A stretch of 64,000 nucleotides of DNA from Bacteroidales bacterium. Lineage in GTDB: Bacteria > Bacteroidota > Bacteroidia > Bacteroidales > P3. This document shows, piece after piece, positions 8,556 through 17,485 of the stretch. The DNA lies in assembly GCA_017479705.1 (NCBI GenBank), contig JAFVCA010000031.1:21963-85962 (forward strand), given 5' to 3'. A model generated the notes under the pieces. The model worked only from the letters and a program-made list of their open reading frames with translations, ran no database searches and was not told the DNA's origin. Both the position numbers and the translations under genes were made by a program. Each line of letters begins with the position of its first letter. Positions within the stretch are counted from its first letter, which is position 1.

Positions 8556-9869
8556 ATGAAACGTTACTATTTTTTACTATTCTTATGCTCCTTGGGGGGT
8601 ACCCTGCAGGGGCAGGAAATCAGAGTGGGCACGGCCCGGCCGGTGGATTCGGCGGGCGTGGTGACCGATTATTTTCTGCGGCCTTACCGCGTGCAGCGGG
8701 AGTTGCTCCTGTTGCAGGACGCTGTCGATGACTGGCGCGAGGAGTTGAGCGCCGACGAGCTACAGTCGGAGGCATGGCAGCGCGACCACGGGCGGCTGCA
8801 CACGTGGCGCATAGGGGTGGACGCAACAACCTTTCTGCGCGATGCCGCTTTCTCCCTGCCCTACACGCGGGGCTACACAGCCACGGGCTTTTTTGTCACG
8901 CCGTATGCCAAGCACTTGTTGGGGCCGGATGCGCAGTTGATGGTAGGTGTGCACCTGGCGGGTGCGGCGGGCTATGACGGCATCCGCGCGTGGCAGCCTT
9001 TGGTGCGGCTGGAGTATGAGCCGTTTGCCCATTTCCGGGTGGTGATGGGGTCGCTGTATGGGACGCTGGCGCATGGGCTTTACGAGCCGATGCTGGACCG
9101 CGAACGCTACATTTACGACCATCAGGAGGAGGGCGTGCAGATACTGACGGACTACTGGCTGGGGAACCGGCAGCGGTGGCGCATGGACACTTGGCTGCAC
9201 TGGGAGGAGCTGTTGGAGCCGTGGCAGCCTCGCCAGGAGCGTTTCACTCTGGGTAGCAGTCAGGAGCTGACACTCTGCGGCCCGCAGCAACGCGGCAACA
9301 GTGTGCGGGAGGTGGAGGTGAGTGTGCCGTTCAGCTTCCTGGGCAGCCACAGGGGAGGGCAGTTCTCAACACTGGACACCTGCATCCAGTCGCTGTTCAA
9401 CGAGAGTGTGGGCTTGCGGGTGAATGTGCCCGTGGGGCAAGGGGCCGCCGTGGCGGTGGATGTGCCGTTCTTTTTCTATCAGGACATTTCGCCCACCAAG
9501 TGCATGGCCTACGACAACGGCTGGGCGTGGTGGCCGCAGCTGTCGGCGGACTGGATGTTCGCCCAGGACCCCATCGACGAAAAAGCGTTCTGGCACGGGT
9601 CGTGGCGCCTGTTGCTGCAAGCCGGCTACTGGCAGGGGCACCAGTTCATTGCCCCGCGGGGCAGCTACCTGTTTCAGAGCGTCAGCTGGCACAGACCGGA
9701 TTTTGCCGTGGCCGAGAGACGGATGGTGACGGGGAAACTGGCCTTCGAGAACCGATATAACGAGCGCTTTTCCTTGGGGTTGGACACGGAGTATTATTAT
9801 GACCTTGAGGAGAGGGCTATGGATTTTGCTTTCGGGCTGTACCTGCGCTATGGGCTGATGCCGAAATGA
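8556..9869 (+). CDS. exported protein of unknown function, possible outer membrane barrel
   Basis: A 437-residue protein with an N-terminal signal peptide (MKRYYFLLFLCSLGGTLQGQ). The rest is rich in Trp, Tyr, Arg and Gly and in alternating aromatic strands such as LEYEPFAHFRVVMGSLYGTL and FENRYNERFSLGLDTEYYYDLEERAMDFAFGLYLRYG. The last strand ends near the C terminus in an aromatic-polar pattern seen in outer membrane beta-barrels, so that location is my inference. I do not recognise the family. Codons favour G-ending forms (CTG, TTG, GAG), unlike the C-ending usage of the next two genes. It stands alone between the DUF975 gene and a convergent lolA-like gene. Confidence 0.7.
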   Translation: MKRYYFLLFLCSLGGTLQGQEIRVGTARPVDSAGVVTDYFLRPYRVQRELLLLQDAVDDWREELSADELQSEAWQRDHGRLHTWRIGVDATTFLRDAAFSLPYTRGYTATGFFVTPYAKHLLGPDAQLMVGVHLAGAAGYDGIRAWQPLVRLEYEPFAHFRVVMGSLYGTLAHGLYEPMLDRERYIYDHQEEGVQILTDYWLGNRQRWRMDTWLHWEELLEPWQPRQERFTLGSSQELTLCGPQQRGNSVREVEVSVPFSFLGSHRGGQFSTLDTCIQSLFNESVGLRVNVPVGQGAAVAVDVPFFFYQDISPTKCMAYDNGWAWWPQLSADWMFAQDPIDEKAFWHGSWRLLLQAGYWQGHQFIAPRGSYLFQSVSWHRPDFAVAERRMVTGKLAFENRYNERFSLGLDTEYYYDLEERAMDFAFGLYLRYGLMPK

Positions 9870-9884
9870 GCTGCGGCACAGAAA

Positions 9885-9921
9885 GCAGACAATCCGTCGG
9901 GCAGAGCCAGCGGATTGTCTG
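9885..9921. terminator. bidirectional hairpin between convergent genes
   Basis: CAGACAATCCG (9886-9896) and CGGATTGTCTG (9911-9921) form a perfect 11-pair stem with a 14-base loop. There is no strong T tract on either side, so termination is likely but not certain. Confidence 0.6.
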
Positions 9922-9942
9922 TGCGGGATGTGATGCGCGGCG

Positions 9943-10626
9943 TTAGTCGAGCTTGTAGACTTTGCCGTCGATGGGTGTGTTGAGCAGCGGCGCGTGAATG
10001 GTGCCTTTGGCGTCGAGCCCCATGGTGTATTTGTGGATGATGCCCAGTTTCTCCTCCATCTCCATGTAGTCAATGAGGCAGGTCTTCTTGTCGTATTTGA
10101 GCACCATCTTGGTGATGCCCTTGTTGTAGCCCTTCTTGACGGTAAGGGTGATGATGTAGTGATGGGCGTCGGTGGCCATCTGGAAGTTGGTGTTGAGGTC
10201 GTTGCAGATGCTGTAGATGTCGCCGTTCATGGCCCAGGCGAGGGCGTTGCCCAGCAGTTTCATGAGGGGGACGAAACGGTAGTTGAAGTTGAGTTTGTGG
10301 CCGTCGATGCCGTTGTAGAGGTTGGTGGTGGTGATGATGTAGTATTCGCCTTCGGGGTCGGAGTAGCGCATGGCTATCTTGGCCTCGGTGTCGCCGTGTT
10401 TGGCGGGTTTGACCTGCTCGTAGTAGAGGGTGCCGTAGCGGTGCTGGATGGTGTTTTTCTTGGGTTTGATAAGGTCGTGGCGGAAGGTGTTCTGGATGCT
10501 GCGGTACTGCTTGTTGGTGGTGAGGAGTTTGTTGAGGACGGTGCTGTCCTTGGCGGTGATGGTTTGGGCCGTGACCGATGCTGTGAGCGTAAGGGCGAGG
10601 AGGAGAAGGGTGAGTGCTTTTTTCAT
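9943..10626 (-). CDS. LolA-like outer membrane lipoprotein carrier family protein
   Basis: A 227-residue periplasmic protein with a signal peptide (MKKALTLLLLALTLTASVTAQ). After it come Ile/Asn-rich helices and strands with KKNTIQHRYGTLYYEQVKPAK and IAMRYSDPEGEYYIITTTNLY, matching the half-barrel of the LolA/LolB-like proteins common in Bacteroidetes, which bind lipid and carry lipoproteins or related amphiphiles to the outer membrane. Length fits LolA (about 200-230). It is 106 bp from the C10 protease gene on the same strand and may be read from the same transcript, but no functional link is evident. Whether it is the main LolA or a paralogue cannot be settled here. Confidence 0.7.
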   Translation of the reverse strand: MKKALTLLLLALTLTASVTAQTITAKDSTVLNKLLTTNKQYRSIQNTFRHDLIKPKKNTIQHRYGTLYYEQVKPAKHGDTEAKIAMRYSDPEGEYYIITTTNLYNGIDGHKLNFNYRFVPLMKLLGNALAWAMNGDIYSICNDLNTNFQMATDAHHYIITLTVKKGYNKGITKMVLKYDKKTCLIDYMEMEEKLGIIHKYTMGLDAKGTIHAPLLNTPIDGKVYKLD

Positions 10627-10731
10627 TGTTGTGTGATTTAATTTGTGCTAAAAAGAATGTCCCCCGATAGGGATGCATCGGGGGACTCGGATTGGGTATT
10701 GTTGAGTATTACCTGTCGATGCAGAGGTGGA

Positions 10732-12168
10732 TTATCTGACGGTGAATTTCACAGCGTCGCCGTTGAGACGGTAGATGTAGGTGCCGGGAGCGTAGCCCTG
10801 AAGGTCGAGGCGGTACTCCTTGGTGCCGCCGGGGATGATGAGGTTCTCAACCACTTTGCCGTCGATGGCATAGATGGTGAGGGCAGCGTTGAGGGGGAGG
10901 TCAGAGGGAATCATCAGATAGTCGGTGGCGGGGTTGGGATAGCAGGGGGCAGTGGTGTAGGTGGTGTTGTCGTCGATGCCCAGGTTGTTGGGGTGAATCT
11001 TGTAGACCATGCCGTGGCGACCGGAGAAGGTGTAACCGCCGGCAGGCTCGATGCTGGAAGCGGGTGTGAGGGTGAAGAAACCGTCAGCTCCGCTGCTGCC
11101 CCAGCCCCAACGGATATAGAACTTGTTGTTGTCGGAAGAGGAGGAACCGGCAATGACAAAGGCATGGCCAGCAGCGTCACGGCCTGTGCCAGCGGGGTCG
11201 TAGGCACTGTAGTAGACGGGACGGCGGTGGTTGTCCAGCTCGTCATGGAGAATGGTGTTCCACTGGTTGTTGGTGTAGCCCTGGCGAAGAATGTAAGTGG
11301 CTTCGTCGCTATAGTTGAAATATTTGTAAAGGGCAGGGGGAACATCCTGGCTAAGGGCTCCACTGCCTTCAGCGTCCCAGCCCATCTTGACGGTGACACC
11401 GCAGGCAAACAGCAGTTTGCCAATGGCGCGCTTGCGCTCATAGGAGCTGTTGAAGGTGAGGGTGTTGGGCATGTTCTCGAAGTCGAATCTGTTGGAGTCG
11501 ACACGGAATTTGTAACGAATGGTTTGTCCGTTCCAGGAGAAAGAGGCTGTGGGCTCGACATCGCCACCCATCTCGGGATATTTCCAGTAGTGGATAATCA
11601 TGCCCATGGCGGTGGCAACGCAGCCGGCGGGGCATTGGACATTGTTCTTGACGGGGCACCACAGGTTGTAGGGGGCTACTTGGTCCCATTTGGCCTGGAC
11701 GAGGACGGCCTTGCTGGAGGGGTCGCAGGTGAAGGTCTGTTCGGTGAGTTCGTTCCAGAGGGCTTTGATTTCGGCCGTGGGCTGGACGTTGCTGTTCTGG
11801 TTCTCGGAGATGAGCTTGGTGTAGCCCTCCAAGATGTACTGGCAGGCAGGGCTGATGTTTTCGGGGTCGAAAAATCCTACAGGAGAGTAGGCCAGAACGG
11901 GGTCGGTGCAATCAGAGGCGGAGACGATAACGAAACCGTTGTCGGCAACGTTGAAAGCGTACATGGCAGGGACACACAGGGTGGGATTGTCGTACTGCAT
12001 GACCAGCTTCAGGTTGTCAGCGTCGACAGGCTCTTTGGCACCAGTGGCCACGGTGAAGTAATAGGCACCAATCTGTTTTGCGGTCTGAAGGTCGATGTTC
12101 TCTGCTTTGATGTTTCCGCACATCAAGACTGAGAACATGAAAATGACAGATAAAATTCTGTTTTTCAT
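10732..12168 (-). CDS. C10 family (streptopain-like) cysteine protease with T9SS sorting domain
   Basis: A 478-residue secreted protease. Residues 1-23 are a signal peptide, followed by a Spi-type prodomain to about 150 (AFNVADNGFVIVSASD is typical). The peptidase domain has catalytic Cys183 in CPAGCVATAMG and His335 in AAGHAFVIAG, and the RWGWGSSGADGFF segment carries the conserved Trp region. The last ~75 residues (YPNPATDYLMIP, then GTYIYRLNG and VKFTVR) form a type IX secretion sorting domain, so the enzyme should be exported across the outer membrane and anchored or released. Family relatives include SpeB and the interpain/periodontain proteases. A -7 box lies about 50 bp upstream. Confidence 0.93.
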   Translation of the reverse strand: MKNRILSVIFMFSVLMCGNIKAENIDLQTAKQIGAYYFTVATGAKEPVDADNLKLVMQYDNPTLCVPAMYAFNVADNGFVIVSASDCTDPVLAYSPVGFFDPENISPACQYILEGYTKLISENQNSNVQPTAEIKALWNELTEQTFTCDPSSKAVLVQAKWDQVAPYNLWCPVKNNVQCPAGCVATAMGMIIHYWKYPEMGGDVEPTASFSWNGQTIRYKFRVDSNRFDFENMPNTLTFNSSYERKRAIGKLLFACGVTVKMGWDAEGSGALSQDVPPALYKYFNYSDEATYILRQGYTNNQWNTILHDELDNHRRPVYYSAYDPAGTGRDAAGHAFVIAGSSSSDNNKFYIRWGWGSSGADGFFTLTPASSIEPAGGYTFSGRHGMVYKIHPNNLGIDDNTTYTTAPCYPNPATDYLMIPSDLPLNAALTIYAIDGKVVENLIIPGGTKEYRLDLQGYAPGTYIYRLNGDAVKFTVR

Positions 12169-12216
12169 TGTTTTCTTTGATATTATTTATTGATAATGAT
12201 GTTTGTTTTCATTTGG

Positions 12217-12224
12217 CAAAGATA
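12217..12224 (-). promoter_or_regulatory. -7 element for the C10 protease gene
   Basis: TATCTTTG on the minus strand, 48 bp before the ATG. No clear -33 match is seen. Confidence 0.55.
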
Positions 12225-12289
12225 CAACTTTTTATTGAATTGGGCAGTTAAAAAATGTTGTCTTGGCATAGAATTAATTGGTATACCAC

Positions 12290-13474
12290 TCATAGTGAGA
12301 GGAGAAAGAAGGTGGCAAGACCTAAATAGTTGCCTACAAGATAGCCTATTAGGCCGATGGAGATGCCTAAGACGACGAGGTCGCGATTGTCCAAAAGGGC
12401 AGCCACGAGGGGCACAAAAGGAGGGGAGTTGATGAGGGCGACGGAGGTGACGAGGGTTGTGTCGCCGTCGAGGTGGAGCAGACGGGCAAAAAGGATTTGC
12501 AGTATCAGTGAGCCAAAGATGATGAAGAGGATGTACCACAGGATGTTGAGGCTGCCGGTGAGGTCGAGTTGGCGCACATCGCAAGCGTTGGCAATGGTGA
12601 AGCAGAAAAGGTAGACGAAGTAAAGGCCCACGCGGAACCCTAAGGGCTGGCGCTGCTGCCGGTCGGCCTGGCTATTGACTCGGCGGACAAAGGGGAGGAT
12701 CGAGGCGGCAATGGAGAGGGTGGTGAGCAGGAGGATGAGCATGGGAGTGGAGGCGGCGTCGGAGAAGAGGGTGGAGAGGAGGTAGGAGACAACGGCTATG
12801 ATAAAGGCCATAGGAAGGGTGAGCCAGGCGTGGACTTTGGGTTGTGGCTGGGCGTCGGTGGCGGTGGCCTTGAGGCCAGCAGACTGCTTGGCGGTAGGCG
12901 AGGGGGGTAGGGATGCTTGGGGATTGAGCCGCGAAGGGAGCAAACGACGGAAGACGGGTTTGCCAAAACAGATGACGAAGACGAGGTAGAGCCCGGTGAC
13001 GATGAGGTCGTAGGAGGTGATGTAGAGATAGGTGGTCTTGTCCATCCCCACGCCTTGGGCAATGGCCCCCATGTTGGGGATGCCGCCGGTGTAGATGCCC
13101 ACCGCCACGGCACTGATTTGGGCAAACTGGTGGGGTGTGCTGTGGCTGCGGAAAAGGAAGAAGCCGGCCACGATGACTATGATGATGGCCACAAAACCGC
13201 TGAGGCATGCCTTGAGGGCTTTGCCTGTGGACCAGTTGGTGAGACTGCACGACATGAGCATCAGCGGGATGGAAAGGGGGATGCAGATGTTGCCAATCAG
13301 GTTGTTGGCATCGAGTAGACCGGGACTGTGTATCCAACCTGTGAAGTTGGCCATCAGCAGCCCGATGATGTAGAGCACGGCCATGGGGCTCACTTTGTCT
13401 ATCCATGTCCACCGCCGCGCCAGAAGCATGACGAGTGCCGGGGTGGCGAAGAGGTATATCAGATAGAGTGCCAT
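12290..13474 (-). CDS. DUF819 family membrane protein
   Basis: A 394-residue polytopic protein with about ten hydrophobic helices. The N-terminal MALYLIYLFATPALVMLLAR, the LLDANNLIGNICIPLSIPLMLMSCSL segment and the C-terminal INSPPFVPLVAALLDNRDLVVLGISIGLIGYLVGNYLG match DUF819 (YjcL-like), whose members resemble anion or metabolite carriers but have no proven substrate. A polar loop around 180-215 (SPTAKQSAGLKATATDAQ) separates two halves. It ends 122 bp before the C10 protease start and follows uvrA by 41 bp on the same strand. Confidence 0.88.
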   Translation of the reverse strand: MALYLIYLFATPALVMLLARRWTWIDKVSPMAVLYIIGLLMANFTGWIHSPGLLDANNLIGNICIPLSIPLMLMSCSLTNWSTGKALKACLSGFVAIIIVIVAGFFLFRSHSTPHQFAQISAVAVGIYTGGIPNMGAIAQGVGMDKTTYLYITSYDLIVTGLYLVFVICFGKPVFRRLLPSRLNPQASLPPSPTAKQSAGLKATATDAQPQPKVHAWLTLPMAFIIAVVSYLLSTLFSDAASTPMLILLLTTLSIAASILPFVRRVNSQADRQQRQPLGFRVGLYFVYLFCFTIANACDVRQLDLTGSLNILWYILFIIFGSLILQILFARLLHLDGDTTLVTSVALINSPPFVPLVAALLDNRDLVVLGISIGLIGYLVGNYLGLATFFLLSL

Positions 13475-13515
13475 TGGGATTGTGAGGGTTCGTTAGTTGG
13501 TGGCTGTTTACGCGG

Positions 13516-16383
13516 TTAGGCTTTTTCCTGCGGAGCATGATTGCGGCATTCGTCGAGTTCCTCTTTGAGGTACTTGCCCGTAATGTTGTCCGTTTGGGCA
13601 GCAAGCTGTTCGGGTGTGCCGGCAAAGGTGATTTGTCCGCCCTTGCGGCCTCCGTCGGGACCCATGTCGATCACCCAGTCGGCCACTTTGATGACGTCCA
13701 TGTTGTGCTCGATGACGAGGATGCTGTTGCCGCGGTCCACAAGGCGTTGAAGCACTTCCAGCAGGACGCGGATGTCCTCGAAATGGAGGCCAGTGGTGGG
13801 CTCGTCAAGGATGTAGAGGGTGTTGCCCGTTTCGGGACGCGCCAGTTCGGTGGCCAGCTTGATGCGCTGGGCCTCGCCGCCGCTGAGGGTGGTGGACTGC
13901 TGCCCAAGGGTGATGTAGCCTAAGCCCACATCTTGGATGGTCTTCAGCTTGCGATAGATGCGGGGATAGGACTCAAAGAAGGGGACGGCCTCGTTGATGG
14001 TCATGTCCAGCACGTCGGCTATGCTTTTGCCTTTGTAACGTATCTCAAGGGTTTCGCGGTTGTAGCGCTTGCCGTTGCACATTTCGCAGTTGACGTACAC
14101 GTCAGGCAGAAAGTTCATCTCAATGGTGCGCACGCCTGCCCCCTTGCAGTGTTCGCAGCGGCCACCGCTCACGTTGAAGGAGAATCGTCCGGGCTTGTAG
14201 CCACGGATACGGGCGCTGGGCAGTTGGGTGAAGAGGGCGCGAATCTCGTCAAAAACTCCCACGTAGGTGGCAGGATTGCTGCGGGGTGTGCGGCCAATGG
14301 GCGACTGGTCTATCTCTATCACCTTGTCGATATGTTCTATGCCGGTGATGGATTTGTAGGGCAGGGGCTCCTTGGTGGAATGATAGAAGTGGCGGTTCAG
14401 TATGTTGTGGAGCGTATCGTTGACAAGGGTCGACTTTCCGCTCCCGCTCACGCCGGTGATGCAGACAAAGCGACGCAGCGGGAGGTCGAAGGTGACATCC
14501 TTCAGATTGTTGCCGGTGGCACCGCTGAGCACTATGTGGTCGCACCCCTCAATGGAGCGCCGCTGTGGCAGGGGGATGTCCTTCTCGCGGTTGAGGTATT
14601 GCAGCGTGAGGGTCTTTTTCTTGGAGGCAAGCAACTGCTTGTGGCTTCCGCTGAAAATGACTTTGCCCCCATGCACGCCCGCTCCGGGTCCGATGTCTAC
14701 CACATGGTCCGCACTGAGAATCATGTCGCGGTCGTGCTCCACCACGATGACGCTGTTGCCCAGGTCGCGGAGCTCTTTCAGGGCGTTGATGAGCCGCCGG
14801 TTGTCGCGTTGGTGAAGGCCGATGCTCGGCTCGTCCAGAATATAAAGAACATTGACCAGACGGGCGCCAATCTGCGTGGCAAGGCGTATGCGCTGCGACT
14901 CGCCGCCGCTCAGGCTGCTGCTGTTGCGGTTCATGGAGAGGTAACCGACACCCACGTCGAGGATGAACTTGATGCGGGTCAGTATCTCGTGCAGTATCTC
15001 ATGTGCGATGGCCTGTTGCTGGGGCTCTAACCGCTTCTCCAGATGCAGCAAGCGTTCGTACAGCTCGTTCAAATCCAATTCGGCCATCTGGCCTATGTGC
15101 ATGCCGTCGATGCGGAATGCCAGGCTCTCGGGCTTCAGTCTGTAGCCGTGGCACTCAGGGCAGGTCACGGTGTTCATGAATGAGGAGGCCCATTTCTGCA
15201 GAGCCGACGAACTCTCGTCGGAGACCAGCTGCATGATGTAGTTCACTATGCCCTGGAAGCTGCTTCCGTGGTTCATCTCGTAGGCGTCTTCCATCCCCGT
15301 GAAGTCACTCGTGCCGTACAGGATGGTGTTCATCGCCTCGTCGGAGAAGGACTCCACAGGGTCGTCCACCGTGAAGTGGTAGTAGCGCCCCAAGTTCTCC
15401 AGCTTGCGGTAGAAATAGTTGGTGGGACTATACTTGCCAAGCACCTCGAAGGCACCCTCGCGAATGCTCTTTTTCGGGTCGGGAATCAGCTTCGAGAAGT
15501 CGATCTGTGCCACCTGCCCCAGCCCGTTGCAGTTGGGGCAAGCGCCGTAGGGCGAGTTGAACGAGAAGGTATTGGGCTCCGGTTCGGGGTACGAGATACC
15601 CGTGGCGGGGTCCATCAGCAGGCGGCTGTAGTAGGCCGGTTTCGGGGCTGGGGAGGGGATGGGCGACGGCGTTTGGTACTCCAGCACCATCAGCACCCCT
15701 TTGCCCTGTTTGAAGGCCGTGCGCACAGCCTCCTTCAGGCGGTCGGTGTTCCGTCCCGGTCGCAGCCTGTCCACCACCAGCTCTATGTCGTGTGTCTTGT
15801 ATCTGTCCACCTGCATGTTGTAGGTCAGCTCCCTCACCTCGCCGTCCACTCTCACGCGCAGGAATCCCTTCTTGCCCAGCTGCGCGAAGAGGTCGCGGTA
15901 GTGTCCCTTGCGCGCCTTCACCAACGGGGCCAGAATATAGATGTCTTTATCGTGGTACTGCTCTTCGATCAGTTGCAGGATGCGCTCCTCCGAGTATTTC
16001 ACCATCTTTTCACCGCTCACGTGGCTGTATGCAGTCCCCACGCGGGCATAAAGTAGGCGGACAAAATCATATATCTCCGTCACCGTGCCCACCGTCGAGC
16101 GCGGATTCTTGTTGGTCGTCTTCTGTTCTATTGAAATCACGGGGCTCAAGCCGTTGATGCAGTCCACATCCGGCCTCTCGATGTTGCCGATGAAATGGCG
16201 TGCGTAGGCCGAGAATGTCTCCATATAGCGGCGTTGCCCCTCGGCATGGATGGTGTCGAAAGCCAGGCTCGACTTCCCGCTGCCACTCAGACCCGTGAAC
16301 ACCACAAACTTGTTGCGTGGGATGTGCACATCCACGTTCTGCAAGTTGTGTTCCCGGGCTCCTAATACTTCTATCTCATCCAT
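13516..16383 (-). CDS. uvrA: UvrA, excinuclease ABC subunit A
   Basis: A 955-residue DNA damage sensor of nucleotide excision repair. Walker A loops are GLSGSGKSS (31-39) and GVSGSGKST in the second half. ABC signatures LSGGESQRIRLATQIG and LSGGEAQRIKLATEL follow. Zinc-finger cysteine pairs are seen in CPNCNGLG and CPECHG in the first half and in CEHCKG and CEMCNGKR in the second. Length is close to the family norm (about 940). It works with UvrB and UvrC, neither of which is in the window. The lytic transglycosylase gene begins upstream on the same strand with a 34-bp gap, so the two may be cotranscribed. Confidence 0.98.
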   Translation of the reverse strand: MDEIEVLGAREHNLQNVDVHIPRNKFVVFTGLSGSGKSSLAFDTIHAEGQRRYMETFSAYARHFIGNIERPDVDCINGLSPVISIEQKTTNKNPRSTVGTVTEIYDFVRLLYARVGTAYSHVSGEKMVKYSEERILQLIEEQYHDKDIYILAPLVKARKGHYRDLFAQLGKKGFLRVRVDGEVRELTYNMQVDRYKTHDIELVVDRLRPGRNTDRLKEAVRTAFKQGKGVLMVLEYQTPSPIPSPAPKPAYYSRLLMDPATGISYPEPEPNTFSFNSPYGACPNCNGLGQVAQIDFSKLIPDPKKSIREGAFEVLGKYSPTNYFYRKLENLGRYYHFTVDDPVESFSDEAMNTILYGTSDFTGMEDAYEMNHGSSFQGIVNYIMQLVSDESSSALQKWASSFMNTVTCPECHGYRLKPESLAFRIDGMHIGQMAELDLNELYERLLHLEKRLEPQQQAIAHEILHEILTRIKFILDVGVGYLSMNRNSSSLSGGESQRIRLATQIGARLVNVLYILDEPSIGLHQRDNRRLINALKELRDLGNSVIVVEHDRDMILSADHVVDIGPGAGVHGGKVIFSGSHKQLLASKKKTLTLQYLNREKDIPLPQRRSIEGCDHIVLSGATGNNLKDVTFDLPLRRFVCITGVSGSGKSTLVNDTLHNILNRHFYHSTKEPLPYKSITGIEHIDKVIEIDQSPIGRTPRSNPATYVGVFDEIRALFTQLPSARIRGYKPGRFSFNVSGGRCEHCKGAGVRTIEMNFLPDVYVNCEMCNGKRYNRETLEIRYKGKSIADVLDMTINEAVPFFESYPRIYRKLKTIQDVGLGYITLGQQSTTLSGGEAQRIKLATELARPETGNTLYILDEPTTGLHFEDIRVLLEVLQRLVDRGNSILVIEHNMDVIKVADWVIDMGPDGGRKGGQITFAGTPEQLAAQTDNITGKYLKEELDECRNHAPQEKA

Positions 16384-16417
16384 CTTGTTTCAATTTACAT
16401 TGTCCTTTTTCTCTTCC

Positions 16418-17398
16418 TCACAACCTGTCGACCATCTCCGTGTTGCGCTTCCCTTTCGTGATGTTCGCATAGCGCGTCCCCTCGGCGGGCAACGCCACTT
16501 TGTAGCTCTTCTTCGACTTGTTCTTCAGCTCGTCTGTCTTCAGCCAGGGGTTGAGCATGCGCAGCACCTTGTAGGTCGTGTTGTTGTTGCGGGCAAAAGT
16601 GTAGAGGTTCACGTTCTGCCCCTCCAGTGTCACCGTCCGTGTCGGCACGGGCGGGTAGAGGTCGCATCTCCGCAGGAAATAGCCATACTGGCGGGGATTC
16701 TGCATGATGATTTTCATGGCCAGTATGCGGTACACGTAGCGCGACGTCTCCGAGTTGAGCCAAAGGTCATAATAGGTCGTCGTTTGCTGTTTGTCCATGC
16801 GGCGCGACAGGCCGTTCTCGCCACAATTATAGGCCGCAGCCGCAGCCGTCCAGCTGCCTAAACGGTTGTACATCGACTTGATATAGCGGCACGCAGCCTC
16901 GGTCGATGCCACCAGGTCGTCCCTCATGTCCACCTCGTCGCTTATCTCTAAGCCGTAGCGGCTCCCTGTGCTGGGGATGAACTGCCAGAACCCCTGAGCC
17001 TTGGCGGGCGATGTGGCGTTGGTCAGCCCGCTCTCTATCACACACAGATATTTGAAGTCGGCCGGTATTCCATTGCGTTTCAGGATGGGTTCGATGACGG
17101 GGAAATAGCGGTTGGCCCGTTTGAAATAAAGCACCGTGCTCGACTGTCGGTACATGTTTACGATAAGCTCGTTGTCCAAACCCTCGCGCACAAAATAGGT
17201 CTCCAGCGGCACCCGCTCGCCTGCAAACGTCAGTGTGTCAGGAATCACTGGCGCGTAGACCCTGTAGTCCTTCATCACCGCCTTACGCCACATCGCCTCA
17301 GCATCCTCCACACCCGCGGTGCACATCAGCACCGCGCCAGCCGCCATAGCTATCGCCACCGCTGCCGCGCATCTCAATAATCCCTTCTTGCTTATCAT
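16418..17398 (-). CDS. membrane-anchored or periplasmic lytic transglycosylase (MltD-like)
   Basis: A 326-residue protein with an N-terminal hydrophobic segment (residues 9-29). The SLT domain covers about 95-260: catalytic Glu122 in CVIESGLTN, then AQGFWQFIPSTGSRYGL and the AAAAAYNCGENG motif. These enzymes cleave peptidoglycan between MurNAc and GlcNAc, forming anhydro-MurNAc. The C-terminal segment (TVTLEGQNVNLYTFARNNNTTY, then LNPWL) resembles the degenerate LysM-like region of MltD proteins but is too short to call firmly. It lies between coaBC and uvrA on the same strand. Confidence 0.9.
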   Translation of the reverse strand: MISKKGLLRCAAAVAIAMAAGAVLMCTAGVEDAEAMWRKAVMKDYRVYAPVIPDTLTFAGERVPLETYFVREGLDNELIVNMYRQSSTVLYFKRANRYFPVIEPILKRNGIPADFKYLCVIESGLTNATSPAKAQGFWQFIPSTGSRYGLEISDEVDMRDDLVASTEAACRYIKSMYNRLGSWTAAAAAYNCGENGLSRRMDKQQTTTYYDLWLNSETSRYVYRILAMKIIMQNPRQYGYFLRRCDLYPPVPTRTVTLEGQNVNLYTFARNNNTTYKVLRMLNPWLKTDELKNKSKKSYKVALPAEGTRYANITKGKRNTEMVDRL

Positions 17399-17485
17399 AG
17401 TTCTTAACGTTCATGCGCGGCCCACCGCCGCGGGGTTATAATGAGAATCGTTTTTCCCTTTTCCAGTTTTCTCCTCCCCCTTGGG

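Noticed and set aside
10645-12132. 495-residue open frame opposite the C10 protease
   Set aside because: It is the complement of a C-rich gene and shows only Val/Gly repeats; the minus-strand protein has clear catalytic residues.
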